Assembly: GCA_943736015.1 (NCBI GenBank)
Contig: OX031063.1
Coordinates: 4,445,001 to 4,509,000, forward strand
Direction: 5' to 3'
DNA from: Tridacna crocea
Taxonomy: Eukaryota > Mollusca > Bivalvia > Cardiida > Cardiidae
DNA length: 64,000 nucleotides
Of this stretch, positions 1 through 11,265 are shown piece by piece (the stretch's first letter is position 1; every line of letters begins with the position of its first letter). Position numbers and translations under genes: made by a program. Under the pieces are notes generated by a model that saw nothing but the letters and a program-made list of their open reading frames with translations, ran no database searches and was not told the DNA's origin.

Positions 1-125
1 GGGATGATTTTTCCAGGGGCAGTTTTCTGTAAAATTTTATTTGGGGACGATTTCACCAGATTTCTCCGAAGAAATCGTCTCCAAGCAGTTTGGGGACGAT
101 TTTTCCAGGGGCCGATTTCTCCAGC
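1..125. repeat. Short iterated GGGGACGATTT motif
   Basis: A motif close to GGGGACGATTT followed by CCAG occurs about three times (near 1, 45 and 93), and a reverse-orientation relative (GAAATCGTCTCC) lies near 70-82. It has no coding content. It may be the edge of a larger repeat that begins outside the window. Confidence 0.4.
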
Positions 126-639
126 AGTCGAAAATTGCTATCACAACAGCGTATGGTATGCAGAGAAGTAGACACACTCGTGGGAAATGGTTGATTTTTG
201 TCGGTGTAGAAAGTACCACAGTCAAAGTACCCTAGATTTAGTCGATATATATAAGAAAAAGTGATAAATTTAACACAGGCCAATATTCTATATGTACATG
301 TACATGTAGTTGCTTTATTTACAATCGCATTTCAGCGGAGACGCGTTTTGTGACACATATGTTCAAATGTCAACACAACAATATAGATATTAACCGTATA
401 GCGCGTAGGAATACACAACTGCCAGATAAAGCTAAGTTTATTAGGTTACCCCTTTATTAGGTCGATGTTAATGACGAAAACGGGATAAAAACACACACTC
501 GTCAGTTATTTAAGGGTCGTAATACCCTTGCAATACCACGGCATTTTGCAGATGAAAGCTTTGAGGGAAACTAGTTGTTTTGGCGGACTCAGCTATATCG
601 AGTGGACACACCGTTCAACATTTTGTCTGAAAGTAGTCC

Positions 640-3300
640 GGAAAAGGCAGCTTACGATCCCTATAGGCAAGGGAATCCCTTGAGAGGGATTTCCTGGCCT
701 AAAAATGGTCCCTGCAAAAGTCAAAGCCATTCGGGAAATGCCGTTCCCTCAGTCAAAATCAGAATTGCAGACAGTTCTAGGTATGATTACCTATCTGCAA
801 CGTTTTGCCCCTTGTTTAGCAGAGATGACTAGTCCCATGAGACAACTGCTAAAAAACAATGTCGAATTCGAGTGGAATGAGGCATGTAAAAATGCGTTCA
901 CAAAGATCAAAGATGTGATAACGAAAACCCCAGGACCTGTACTGACGTACTTTGACCCTAAGAAGGACATTACGTTACAGGTAGACGCATCCAAATTTGG
1001 ACTAGGAGCAGCATTGCTGCAAGATGATAGACCAGTGAGCTATGCATCAAAGTCACTGACTCAGACAGAAATCAATTATAGCCAAATTGAAAAAGAGTTG
1101 TTTGCTATCATGTTTGGATGCACACGATTTCATCAGTATGTTTATGGCAGACCCATTAACGTAGAGACAGATCATAAGCCGTTAATAGCAATATTTAAGA
1201 AAAAAATAAAGACAGCGCCGTCTCGTCTGCAACGTATGATGTTGTCACTGTCAAGATATGACATCAATCTGACATACATACCAGGGAAAGAAATCCCTTT
1301 AGCCGATACTCTGTCGAGAAAGTTTTTACCTGACACTTATCCTGACTTGATAGACGGACTTGACGAACATGTAAATGGAGTTATGTCATGTATTCCTGTA
1401 AGTGATCAGAAAATGGATTATCTCAGAGCTGAGACAAAGACAGACAGAAATATGCAGCTATTGATTGAGGTCATAAATAATGGTTGGCCAGAAAACAGGA
1501 CAGACTGTCCAAGAGAGCTGATAGAGTTCTGGAACTACAGGGACGAACTGACCGTAATTGACGGAATAGTTCTGAAGGGGACAAACATTTTTGTTCGAGA
1601 ACTATGTAGACCATTCATGCTAGAAAAATTCATGACGCGCATTTGGGTATTGAAAAATGCACGCAGAGAGCCCGAAATTACTGTTTTGGCCAAACATATC
1701 AAAAGACATCAAACAGCTCATTCAAAAATGTTACATTTACCTTGAGCACAGAAATTCAAATGTGAAGGAACCGTTACAATGCAGTAATATTCCTGAGGGA
1801 CCATGGCAGATAGCTGCCACAAACACTTTTCATTGGAATGATGCTAATTACATCTTACTCGTACTACAGTAAATATTTTTAAGTTAGTATATTGCCTGAC
1901 TCTAGATCAGCCACAGTCATAGACCGCCTGAAAAGTTACATGAGTGGGCATGGTATTGTGCAGAAGCTAATTAGCGACAACGCCATACAATACACTTCTC
2001 AAGAATTTAAGAATTTCGCAAGAAATTGGGATTTTATACATGAAACGTCAAGCCCATTATACCCTAAAGGCAACGGTCTGGCTGAGAGAACAGTTAAAAC
2101 AATTAAAGCCCTTTTCACCAAGGCAAAACAGTGTGGGAGAGATCCTTATCTCTCAATATTGGAGTATCGTAATTCTCCATTAGCCTGTGGAAAATCCCCA
2201 GCACAGCTACTGATGAGTAGACAGTTAAGGTCAGTTCTGCCATTGACATCAGAACAACTTGCCCCGCAAGTGCCATGCAAAATGCAGGTCAGATCGAAAA
2301 TGGATGATGTCAAACACAGATCAAAGTTCCATTATGATAAGCAGTCAAGGTCGCTTAAGCCCTTAGACATTGGGGAAAGAATTAGGGTTAGATTTGGTAA
2401 ACTTTGGAAACCTGCTGAAGTTATTGATAAGATAAATGGTAGATCATATTTAGTTAGGACTGAAAATGGTGCTGAATACAGACGAAATAGGTACCATTTG
2501 CTCAAAACCAGTGAAGCCAAAGTTGCCTATAGCCAGCCAAGGACACCGCAGATAGAATACAGTAATGTATTTCAGAATGATTTAACAGAGTAAATCATTG
2601 CAAAGTGAACAAATTGCTTCACAATCACATGCACAACAGTCAGACACACAGATACATGTGCAGACACCTGTAAATACCAATAGTTTGTCTGAAAATAACA
2701 GCAGTACAAATAAAGTTGAATCAGAGTCTGAATTCAGGACAACAAGGTCAGGGAGAAAGGTGAAACCACCTCAAAGACTTTCTTTATGAAAGGAAAAGAG
2801 AAAACAGGAAAGAATCTGTTGGGTTAAAATTATGTAAATAACCATGTTTTGTTTCAGCTATGAACTGATGATAACAGCTGGGAAAAGCCCACTAATGTGA
2901 GTGTGTCAGTTACGAAAACAAATCGGCACACCTGTGACCGTGCCACAGATATTTAACTGGCAGACGAACAGATTTCAAGAAGATAACATGGCTATCTCAC
3001 GATGCCATAAAATAATTAATCACTGCCATGGAGCAGTAAAGGTGAAACTATTATGCAATCACACAACTGATAAGCAATTCGCTACTTGTTTTAAAAAAAA
3101 GAAGGGAGATGTTATGATATGGGAAATAACCCTTGCCATTCTAATTGCAGAATATACTGCCCCTGTAAGAGTTACTGTTCTTGACCCCTTTTATACTGTA
3201 TGTATTCCTCTCTGATAGCAGTCTGCAACTAGGTAGCATAGATTAAACATCTAATAGACAACTACTACTCGTGTTCATTTACCCTAACCCCAGAAAAAAA
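640..3300 (+). mobile_element. Ty3/gypsy LTR retrotransposon, 5'-truncated fossil
   Basis: Fossil of a Ty3/gypsy element on the plus strand. Parts in order are: the end of reverse transcriptase and the RNase H region (about 650-1330, with the TDHKPL and DTLSR signatures), the linker and integrase zinc-binding region, the integrase core (about 1890-2280, with a SDNA... and NG.AER pattern), an integrase C-terminal tail ending in a basic TRSGRKVKPPQRL-like motif (about 2789), a purine-rich tract at about 3093-3109, and the start of a 3' LTR at about 3110 (TGTTATG...). Gag, protease and most of reverse transcriptase are not present. The copy is clearly broken, with several breaks. The recognisable protein signatures and visible purine tract suggest moderate age. 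The right edge of the LTR is uncertain. Confidence 0.9.
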
Positions 3301-3533
3301 ATTGATGTATTTGATGTACATTTATGATAAAATTACTCATCAAATTTAACTACCCGCTTTAAATCAGTTTTTATCACAACAGGCCTTTGCAAATCTAAGT
3401 GGCTCCACTGAGTACGAAATTCCTTCTTAAATTTTACAGCAAAATTACAATTCACCATTTTACAAACAAAATTATATGCACAGGCAACGCAGTACTTCAA
3501 TTTCACAAACCTATTTTCACAAGAACAAGAGGG

Positions 3534-4266
3534 CCATGATGGCCCTGGAGTCGCTCACCTGAGCCTTCCGTATTGTTTGGTATAACATTAAAGAGAAAGG
3601 ATTTAAATCACAACCCGTTGGGTACAAGCATAGGTTTCTCAATGATCTGATCTCGTGACCTAGTTTTTTACCTGACATGACCCATTATTTTTTAACTCGT
3701 TCGAAATATCATCAAGACAAACATTATGACCAATTTCCAAAAGAACTGGACTGAAAATGTGGCCTCAAAAGCATATATAAGATTTTTCTAAGCTTTGACA
3801 TGATGACCTAGTTTTTGACCCAACATGAACCATTTTCATACTCATCTGAGATATTATAATGGCAAACATTTTGAAGAGTTATGGGCACAGAATGTGGCCT
3901 TTATGGCGCGCACAAGCTTTTTCTAAGATTTGCCCTGCTGGCCTAGTTTTTGACCTGACATGACCCACTTTCACACTCGTATGAGATTTTATTGAGGCAA
4001 ACATTCTGACCAAGATTCATGAATATCGGACTGAAAATGTGGCTTCTAGAGCGTACACAAGGTTTTTCTAAGATCTGACGTAGTGACCCAGTTTTTGACC
4101 CAACATGACCCATTTTATACTTGTCCGGAATTTTTTTGAGACAAACATTCTGACCAAGTTTCATGAATATCGGACTGAAAAAGTTGATGACGGACAACGC
4201 ACGACGGACAACTGACACAGCACGATCACAATGTGTCACTCTGAGCACTTTGTGCTCAGGTACTCA
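3534..4266 (+). mobile_element. Pearl-like (Helentron-associated) non-autonomous element, GAGGGCCATGATGGCCCT type
   Basis: Begins with AACAAGAGGGCCATGATGG and the short stretch CTCACCTGAG, and ends with a small hairpin (AGCACTTTGTGCT) followed by CTCAGGT. The core is about four diverged tandem units of 136-147 bp, each carrying a TGACCTAGTTTTTGACC-like line. This layout (short conserved ends, tandem core of about 150 bp, no ORF) is that of the bivalve 'pearl' family, regarded as Helentron-associated. Assignment to that family is from memory. Confidence 0.75.
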
Positions 4267-4892
4267 GGAAGACAAACTATGTGTATTTCATGTGTGCTAT
4301 TGGCTTTCAATTGGTAGAGGTAGTTTTTTTTCTTGAAATATTTAAACGAAGCTCATAACATATTTTCGGTCAAACCACGGTGATAGCTCATTTATTCCTG
4401 TGGTTTTTACCTGTACTAGGCTTGAACTGTAAATTGTCTTCAAAAGGGCATTCAGCGAAAAAGTCCGGCGTTATTGACTATATAGGATCACTAAATTACC
4501 AACGAATCCAACCATGTAGCACCACAAGACAACCAACAAAATATCTATAGATCATACAATATAACATATTATGGTCAATGAATCATTACAACTATCTGTT
4601 GCCCTGAAACTACACAAAAGGAAAAACGAAAATGATTTATAAATGATACTTGATTGGTCACACTACAGTGGATTCCTATTATATATCGAAAAGAAGAAAA
4701 CAATTTTAAGTTTGTTTTTTTTACTGAAACAACAACAACAACAAAAAAAAAAACTGTTATAAAAGTTTTGAAGCAAATTAAAATCCCGAAACTTGCTGAG
4801 GTCCGTTTTTATCTGATACCTAACGGCTCCCATAGATACGCAACTTCTAGGTCATGCACTCAGATTTGCATGGCGTTATACCAGGACAATGA

Positions 4893-6197
4893 AAACAAGA
4901 GCTTCGCAAAGCGGCAAATATACGCCCTAAGGGGCTGGTCAGTGAAATGTGTTAAAACTACACCCACCAGTTCTTATCACTGGAACTGTACTATTCAGAA
5001 AGTGAGGTTTATTTTCACTTTGAAGTACGAGAACTTCGCAGAGCCCAGCATATAAGAGAAAATAAGAGTGGCAGAGTTATGATTCTTGCGCACTGCCCTT
5101 CCCTACAATGTGAGCTATCAGTTTTAGAAATTTCAAGTTGAGAGCTTTTGTAGTTTGGAAGTTATGGCCCGGACAGAAATTCAATGTAAACAATTAACAA
5201 TCAATAAACGGCAATAACTCAAAAAATTAGGGTATCACAGTTATGGTTCTTGTGCATGACTTCTCCACGATCTGTTTAATCAGTGTATATTATTTCAAGT
5301 TGCTGGCTTTTATAGTTTGGAAAATCTGGCCCAAACAAAAACCTAACTTGAAAAATATCAAAGGGCAATAACTAAAAAAATAAAGGTGGCACAGTTATAA
5401 TTTTTGTGAGTTGCTCTTCCTCACAATGTGTTTTATCAGTCTTTAAAGGTTCAAGATAATAGTTTTTATAATTTGGAAATAATGGCCCAGACAGAAATTC
5501 AAAGTGAAACTAACCAAGGGCAATAACTAAATAGAAAAGGATAGCAGAGTTATGGTTCTTGTGCAATGCACTTCTCCATAACGTGTTCTTTTAGTCTTTG
5601 AAGTTTCAAGATGATGGCTTATGGTTTGGAAGTTATGACCCGGACAAAAATTCAAACTGAAAATTAACAAAGGCCAGTGTCTCAAAAAGATAAAGATGGC
5701 AGAGTTTATGGTTCATGTACAGTGCACTTCCCTATAATGTGTTCTTTCAGTGTATGAAGTTCCAAGTTAATAGCTTTTATAGTTTGGAAGTCGTGGCCTG
5801 GACAAAAATTCAAACTAAAAATCAACAAAAGGCAATAACTCAAAAAAAACAAGAGTAGCAGAGTTATGGTTTTTGTGCACTGCACTTCTTCATATTGTGT
5901 TCTAACAGTGTATGTAGTTTCAAGTTGATACCTTTTATAGTTTTAAAGTTATGGCCTGAACAAAAGTTCAACGTGAAAAGTTGGCTATTTAAGAAATCAA
6001 GGGCAGATAATTTCAGAACGCAAATAGCGATCCAAATTCTAAGAGTCAGGTGCACAACTAGACATCATGGAGATTCATTGAGGCAGGTTTCAAACAATTC
6101 CGCTTGAAATTGTAGGAGGAATTGAGCACACAAGAAATCGCTAACTGACAGACGGACGACCGGGCTATAACATAATACGACCTTTGGACGTATAATA
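4893..6197 (+). mobile_element. Pearl-like element with GGGCAATAACTC core units
   Basis: Starts AACAAGAGCTTCGCAAAGCGG followed by a TATACGCCC stretch, and ends near TACGACCTTTGGACGTATA. The core holds about six diverged units of about 155 bp, each with AAAGGGCAATAACTC and a line reading GGAAGTTATGGCCCGGACA. No coding capacity was seen. It belongs to the same subfamily as the element at 26025-27592 but is much more diverged, so probably older. Confidence 0.7.
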
Positions 6198-6406
6198 GAA
6201 AATGTGTACTAATGCCTACGGTATGAAACATTAAAACAAAATTGCACTTGGAAACACAATGACGCCTGTTACGTTCGAGAGCTACAAAAAAACATGCATA
6301 ATAGAAAATGTGTACTAATGCCTACGGTATGAAACATTTAAACAAAATTGCACTTGGAAACACAATAACGCCTGTTACGTTCGAGAGCTACAAAAAACAT
6401 GCAAAA
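6194..6406 (+). repeat. Recent 107-bp tandem duplication
   Basis: Two nearly identical copies of a 107-bp unit beginning AATAGAAAATGTGTACTAAT lie head to tail, with repeat starts about 107 bp apart. Only a few differences are visible, so the duplication looks young. It abuts the end of the pearl-like element. Confidence 0.85.
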
Positions 6407-6566
6407 AACAATAATACCAATGATAATAACCACACAAACGGACATATAAACGGGGCGAAAACTATATGCCTCAGATATAATACCGACCGATGGTTATATT
6501 TCACTTAAAGTGAGTACATTAGAAATTTTGAAAAACACTTCGTGCTAAGATTCGCTATAAACAAAG

Positions 6567-7059
6567 TTATGGGCTGTCATGTGTTGTTTTTTTGCAGTGT
6601 TTTCTTGTCCTGTGATGGGAAAGACTTGATCTCCACTTGTAACCTTTTGAACAGACGGCACACTGGAATCGTCGAATAATTTCATGAACTCCGTTAACAT
6701 GGTCTCTCAGCACATCACGTCTTTCGAATTTTAATTCACAATATGTGCACTTAAAGACATGCCTTTCCTTCATTGCACATGATTTCATATGTCTGATGAT
6801 TGACTGTTTGTAGTTAAACGCCTTACCACACCTATCACATGCAAGTTTTTCGTTTTCGTGGTCTTTTCGCAAGTGGCCGAGGTATTGGTGCTTCTCCAAG
6901 AATTTCCTGTCGCAATGTGAGCATTCGTATTTGTAAGTCTTTTCATGCCTGAGCATATGTCTCCTTAACCCACTCCTACTTTTGAACTCTTTCCCGCATT
7001 TTGCACACAGCCTCTCTGTAGCATCGTCGTGGAAAGACTCTTCCAAAGCATTTATAGTA
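6567..7059 (-). CDS. C2H2 zinc-finger protein, terminal exon (gene A)
   Basis: Terminal coding exon of a small zinc-finger gene. It follows a strong acceptor (TTTTTGTTTCAG just above 7059) and enters in phase 2. About 163 residues are encoded, ending TAA at 6567-6569. Five fingers are visible: CAKC..H..H, CSHC..H..H, CDRC..H..C (C2HC type), CTYC..H..H and CAVC..H..H, with few basic residues after the last. It is probably a nuclear DNA- or protein-binding factor; the target is unknown. The most likely first exon is 8534-8509, also phase 2, giving a protein of 172 residues. The exon is a paralogue of that at 17245-17754, sharing the EESF lead-in, the five-finger layout and a KWRSSL helix in finger five. 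It could also serve as a far 3' exon of the large gene upstream, but that needs a 23-kb exon skip and is less likely. Confidence 0.85.
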
Positions 7060-8508
7060 CTGAAACAAAAATAAAATCAGGGCTTTTGGAAATACAATAT
7101 TATTGCTATCTTGTATATTCTAAAAGACAAACTTGAATTTATATCAAATAAGATGCCACGAGAATTATTCATGTCTTGAAAGTGTTTCTCTAATCATCGA
7201 CTGTCTTCCTATCAAAACAGCGGAAATTGAAATTTCTTTAGTTCTTCGCGAACGGGTCTGCCTATTCACCTACCAGATGTAGTCCGGGCCGAAAGAAACA
7301 TTCGGAAAACGATAAGAATAGATAAAGAACTAAATGAGATAACTTATCCTAATTGATAACATTCCATTTTATACATATAAATCCATGGGCTGTATATTAT
7401 GAAATCAAACTGTACAATGGCAAATGAAAATTGTGAATATGGATCACAAGGAATTCTTACGATCGTTCCTTTTGGTGCAAAAACAACAATTACGTAACAT
7501 ACTTTTTACTCTAGTCGGAAGTTTTGTATACTGCCCATCCCCTGTTAACCTACCGGTCATATTTTACTCGAACAGTGGCACAGAAACCAAAATTTTTAAA
7601 TAGATACCAAACAAACAGATATCAAGATATGAATCAGCGACAGTATTAATGGAGTGCAACACGCGAAAAGGTACATTCGGACATTTGCGTAAAGTGTCGT
7701 CCCGGATTAGCCTGCGCAGTCCGCGCAGGCTAATCCGAGACGGCACTTTACGACTGAATTAGATTTTGTTCTACAGTGGACTTGTGCAAAACAGAAAATA
7801 CCATGAAAACGTAAAGTGCCGTCTCGGATTAGCCTGCGCAGTCTGCGCAGGCTTATCCGAGACGACACTTTACGCAAATGTCCGAATGCCCCTTTTCGCG
7901 TGTTGCACTCTATTTCAAACGAGTCCGGATGGTAATTTCATCCTAAGTGAATGATTGAAATTATGGCTGACTGACTATTATATATATAATATCGTAAGTA
8001 TAAATAATCTCTTGATGCACTCTTTTGTCTCCACCTATCTCTTTTCATTCCACGATGATCCATTGTCGGTTCCAGACCGTACATACACTGTGCTTTAAAT
8101 TGTGTCTAAACCGTTCAGAAAACATCGTGTCTACACCAATGTGTGTGACATTGTTGATGTGGACTACATCGCTGCATTAGCGATATACAAAACACATGCT
8201 TTAGGGTCTTTCAAGACATATTTCACAAAATTTACCGCAATCATTGTTAAGTACGTGAAAAATACCTACAGAAATAACAACGTTCACCCACTGCATTGGC
8301 TTATTTTCCATTCTATAACTAAAAACGATGCAAATTTGTTATTTACCGAATGGCAATGTTTACGCCGATATAAAGTATCGAATAATGGCACTGGCTCTTT
8401 CCTGTATGTCACCGAGGTTGACCATATCATTCTCCCACAATATATTATAAGGATCATGACTCGAAGTTTCAAGAAAAAAAGTTATTGATGATAAAAAGTG
8501 ACACCCAC
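7060..8508 (-). other. Predicted intron of zinc-finger gene A
   Basis: Lies between a GTGGGT donor and a TTTTTGTTTCAG acceptor on the minus strand. It contains the palindromic MITE at 7652-7910 and otherwise AT-rich sequence without recognisable genes. A 128-codon plus-strand ORF at 8102-8488 shows no recognisable domain and is not annotated as a gene. Confidence 0.6.
7652..7910. mobile_element. Palindromic MITE with nested hairpins
   Basis: The outer inverted repeat runs from GAGTGCAACACGCGAAAAGG at the left to its complement at the right end. Just inside lie inverted TTTGCGTAAAGTGTCGTC arms. Each half holds its own hairpin around GCCTGCGCAGTCCGCGCAGGC. The total length is about 259 bp with no ORF. 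A clear target-site duplication was not found. Related fragments with the CTGCGCAGTC core appear near 22370-22450 and 61730-61800. Confidence 0.85.
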
Positions 8509-8534
8509 CTTTCTCGAAGTGAACTGTCCGCCAT
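8509..8534 (-). CDS. Candidate first coding exon of zinc-finger gene A
   Basis: On the minus strand an ATG in good context (CCAAGATGGCGGAC) opens eight codons reading MADSSLRE, then a GTGGGTGT donor, leaving a phase 2 intron. That matches exactly the phase at which the exon at 7059 begins. The spliced product would be MADSSLRE-S-TINALEESF followed by five fingers. The exon is too short for ORF finders. Support comes from the start context, the donor and the phase match. Confidence 0.6.
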
Positions 8535-8539
8535 CTTGG
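8526..8539 (-). promoter_or_regulatory. YY1-like site overlapping a start codon
   Basis: The sequence CCAAGATGGCGGAC (minus strand) matches the YY1 consensus and overlaps the predicted ATG. That arrangement is common at promoters of animal genes with very short 5' leaders. It supports transcription starting just above 8540 and running toward 6567. Confidence 0.5.
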
Positions 8540-8559
8540 AGGTAACTACACATTTTGTA

Positions 8560-9758
8560 CCGTACAGCTTACGACACAGTGAGATCTAGTGGATCAAATA
8601 AAAAGCGCACAAAGAGATATTACATAGATGCAGTTCACTTGATATCCCGCCTTATCTTAATCTTAAGTCTATTGGGTGCACCAAGCCAAATTTCTATGAA
8701 TTACCATTTACTTTGATAAAATAATATTTAGTTTGGGATACTCCATCTTCACAAAATTAGCGGAGGGTCAGATAAACAATTCCTGCTCACACTGTGAAAA
8801 AATATCAGCTTGCACAGTGCCTAAATTATGCAGTCTTGTCAAAAAAAAAAAAAATCCATATGCAAGTTTATCAAACTTTCAATGGACAGCTTTTTATAAT
8901 TACCTATGCTAGAATTCATTACACAGTGTTTTGTAATTCTATCATTATTATTCACATGGTTTTACTTAAATTATATAGACAGCCTTGATTCTCTGTTTTC
9001 ATTAGTTTTGAGAATAAGTATGTATATTTTTGAGATATTCACAGTATGGAAACTCTTTGCGGGAAATTTCTTCAGTGAATTCAAGATGGCCGACACGTGT
9101 TATTGACAAAGTAAGTGTCGTATGATTTTGGTCCAAACTTGTTTCAAATTGCATCCCCCACAAAGAGTAAGGTACCAATTTAAAGAGCTTTGATTGGAAA
9201 ATCAAGCGATAGTAGCTTATGAGAAAACGGGAGTGCCTCTTGTCTATAATTCTGCGCTGATGAAGTTGAAAAACTAAGCATGAGACTGGAAGAAAACTGG
9301 CTTTATTTCATCGAATGGAAAGCTAGCAATAAAAAAAAAAAGTGCCTCGATCTGTGGGGAAATGTCAGATTCTTACAACTGTACAAAAATATGTTGCTTA
9401 TATTTACTGATCTAGCTGTTATAGTTTGAAATTTTCCATGGTGTTCTCTTCGGTGCAAATAGAAACTAAACTACTGTACGGTTGGGTGATTGGAATTTGT
9501 GTACGCTTCGGTAACAAATATCAAGTCAAAAATCTGTACGCTTCGGTGAAAATGATTAAAGGAGGAAAATGCTAGCACAGTCTACTTGTATTTCCCGCAC
9601 AACTAGAATTTTTTATACAAGTGCATGAAACCGTTTTGTGTCATTTACTCTATATCTTGTTTGTTATGTTAAAACCATACAATGCCTCAAAAATGAGTCA
9701 CGCAAGGGTTTCTTGGCTTTGTAAGGATTTCTTAGAGAATTCCTTGTTATTCCTATAT
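8560..9758. other. Stretch without recognised gene
   Basis: AT-rich sequence upstream of zinc-finger gene A. A second YY1-like motif (CAAGATGGCCGACA) lies at about 9082-9096 on the plus strand and opens only a six-codon frame (MADTCY). No domain, RNA gene or clear repeat was recognised. Confidence 0.5.
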
Positions 9759-10587
9759 TTAGCTCATCTGAGCACGAAGTGAGTGAGCTATTGTGAGCTA
9801 TTGTGATAGCGCTGTGTCCGTCGTTAATCGTAAGTCGTCCGTCGTCAACTTTTACCTTGCGTATGCTCTAAGGGCCACATTTTCAGTCTGATACTCATGA
9901 AACTTGGTCAGAATGTTTGCCTCGATAAAATCTCGGACGAGTTCGAAATTGGGTCATGTCGGGTCAAAAACTACGTCACTCGGTCAAATCTTGGAAAAAC
10001 CTTGTGTACGTTCTAGAGGCCACATTTTCAGTCCGATACTCATGAAAGTTAGTCAGAATATTTGTCTTGATATCTTTGACGAATTTGAAAATGGGCCATG
10101 CTGGATCAAAAACTAGGTTACCAGGTCAAATCTTAGAAAAACCTTGTATACGCTCTGAATGCCACATTTCCAGTGCAACACTCTTGAAAATTGGTCAGAA
10201 TGTTTGCCTTGATATCTTGGATGAATTTGAAAATGGGTGATGTTTGGTCAAAAACAAGGTCAATGGATCAAATGTTATAAAAACCTTGTGTATGCTATGG
10301 AGGACACATTTTCAGTTTGATAATGGGTTATTGTCGGGTCCAAAACTTGGTCACTTGGTGAAATCTTAAAAAAAAACCTTTTGTACGCTGTAGAGGCCAC
10401 ATTCTCAGCCCAATACTCATGAAACTTGGTCAAAATATTTGTCTTATTGATATCTCAAAAGTGTTTGATAATGGGTAATGTCTGATAAAAAAAAAACTAG
10501 GTCATTGGGAAACTAGATTGAAAATGATTCATGTTTGGTCAATAGATTCAGGTGAACAATTTCAGGGCCATCATGGCCCTCTTGTCT
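9759..10587 (-). mobile_element. Pearl-like element, minus orientation
   Basis: The left end reads TTAGCTCATCTGAGCACGAAG (the tail of the family) and the right end is the complement of AAGAGGGCCATGATGGCCCT. The core holds about five diverged units with TTGGTCAGAATGTTTG and GGTCAAAAACTAGGTCA lines. It is in the same subfamily as 3534-4266 and 38839-40183, in reverse orientation. Confidence 0.75.
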
Positions 10588-10739
10588 AAAAGAAAAGTAC
10601 AAGTCATTATAAAATAGTGTTTAAAATTAGTGTCAATTAAAAAAAAATATCCACTGATAAAACTACAATGTATCATCTTATTCAGATGACCTCGACCAAG
10701 ACCTTCTATTCGGGTATATTAAATAGCGGAGTGTAAGAA

Positions 10740-11000
10740 ATAAAGATATGCTGTTAACAAAATGTAGCAAAATGTTACGAAATGTAGGTGACTTGATCAG
10801 TTTGTAAATAAATTCGTAACATTCCGTTCTTTCTGCCTCTAAATTCCGTAACATTTCTGGCAAAACGCATCTACACTTTGTAATATTTTGTCGCATTCCG
10901 TAAATTAGGCATGTAAATGCCGTTGGATTTTGTATCATTTTGTGACATTCCCTGTTTTAGGCATCTACATTTCATTACATTCCAGTAATTATGCAGGTCG
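10740..11000. repeat. Degenerate iterations of a GTAACATTCCG-like motif
   Basis: The words GTAACATTCCG, TTCCGTAACATT, GCATTCCGTAA and GACATTCCC recur at irregular spacing through about 260 bp, with AGGCATNTACAT-like words between them. This looks like an old, decayed short tandem array. No function is proposed. Confidence 0.35.
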
Positions 11001-11265
11001 TTTATGACTGCATATGAAAATGTATGAAAGAATGTCGGAAATTAATGACAATATGCATTGATACTTTATCTAGACATTGTCGCTCATCATTACGAATTTT
11101 GTCAAATATCTATAAGGATGTTGGTCAAAAGGGGATTAAAACCAACGAAAAATTGGATTGTCAGACCTTGGCGTTATCGGCTAAGTATTGGGGTCCGGTA
11201 TATGTTTCGAACAGACAAAAAATATACCTTTTCCATTTACAGGGGTTTCTTCATGCAAACACCCA

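Noticed and set aside
3943-4248. 101-codon minus ORF, and similar ORFs across pearl-like elements (e.g. 9904-10116, 39576-39893)
   Set aside because: They read the tandem core units and share only repeat-derived words; no start context or selection signal.
4654-5055. 133-codon plus ORF
   Set aside because: It runs from unique sequence into a pearl-like element start and contains a poly-lysine/threonine run from simple sequence; no domain.
8102-8488. 128-codon plus-strand ORF
   Set aside because: No domain, no splice signals or start context of note, and it lies antisense within the predicted intron of zinc-finger gene A.
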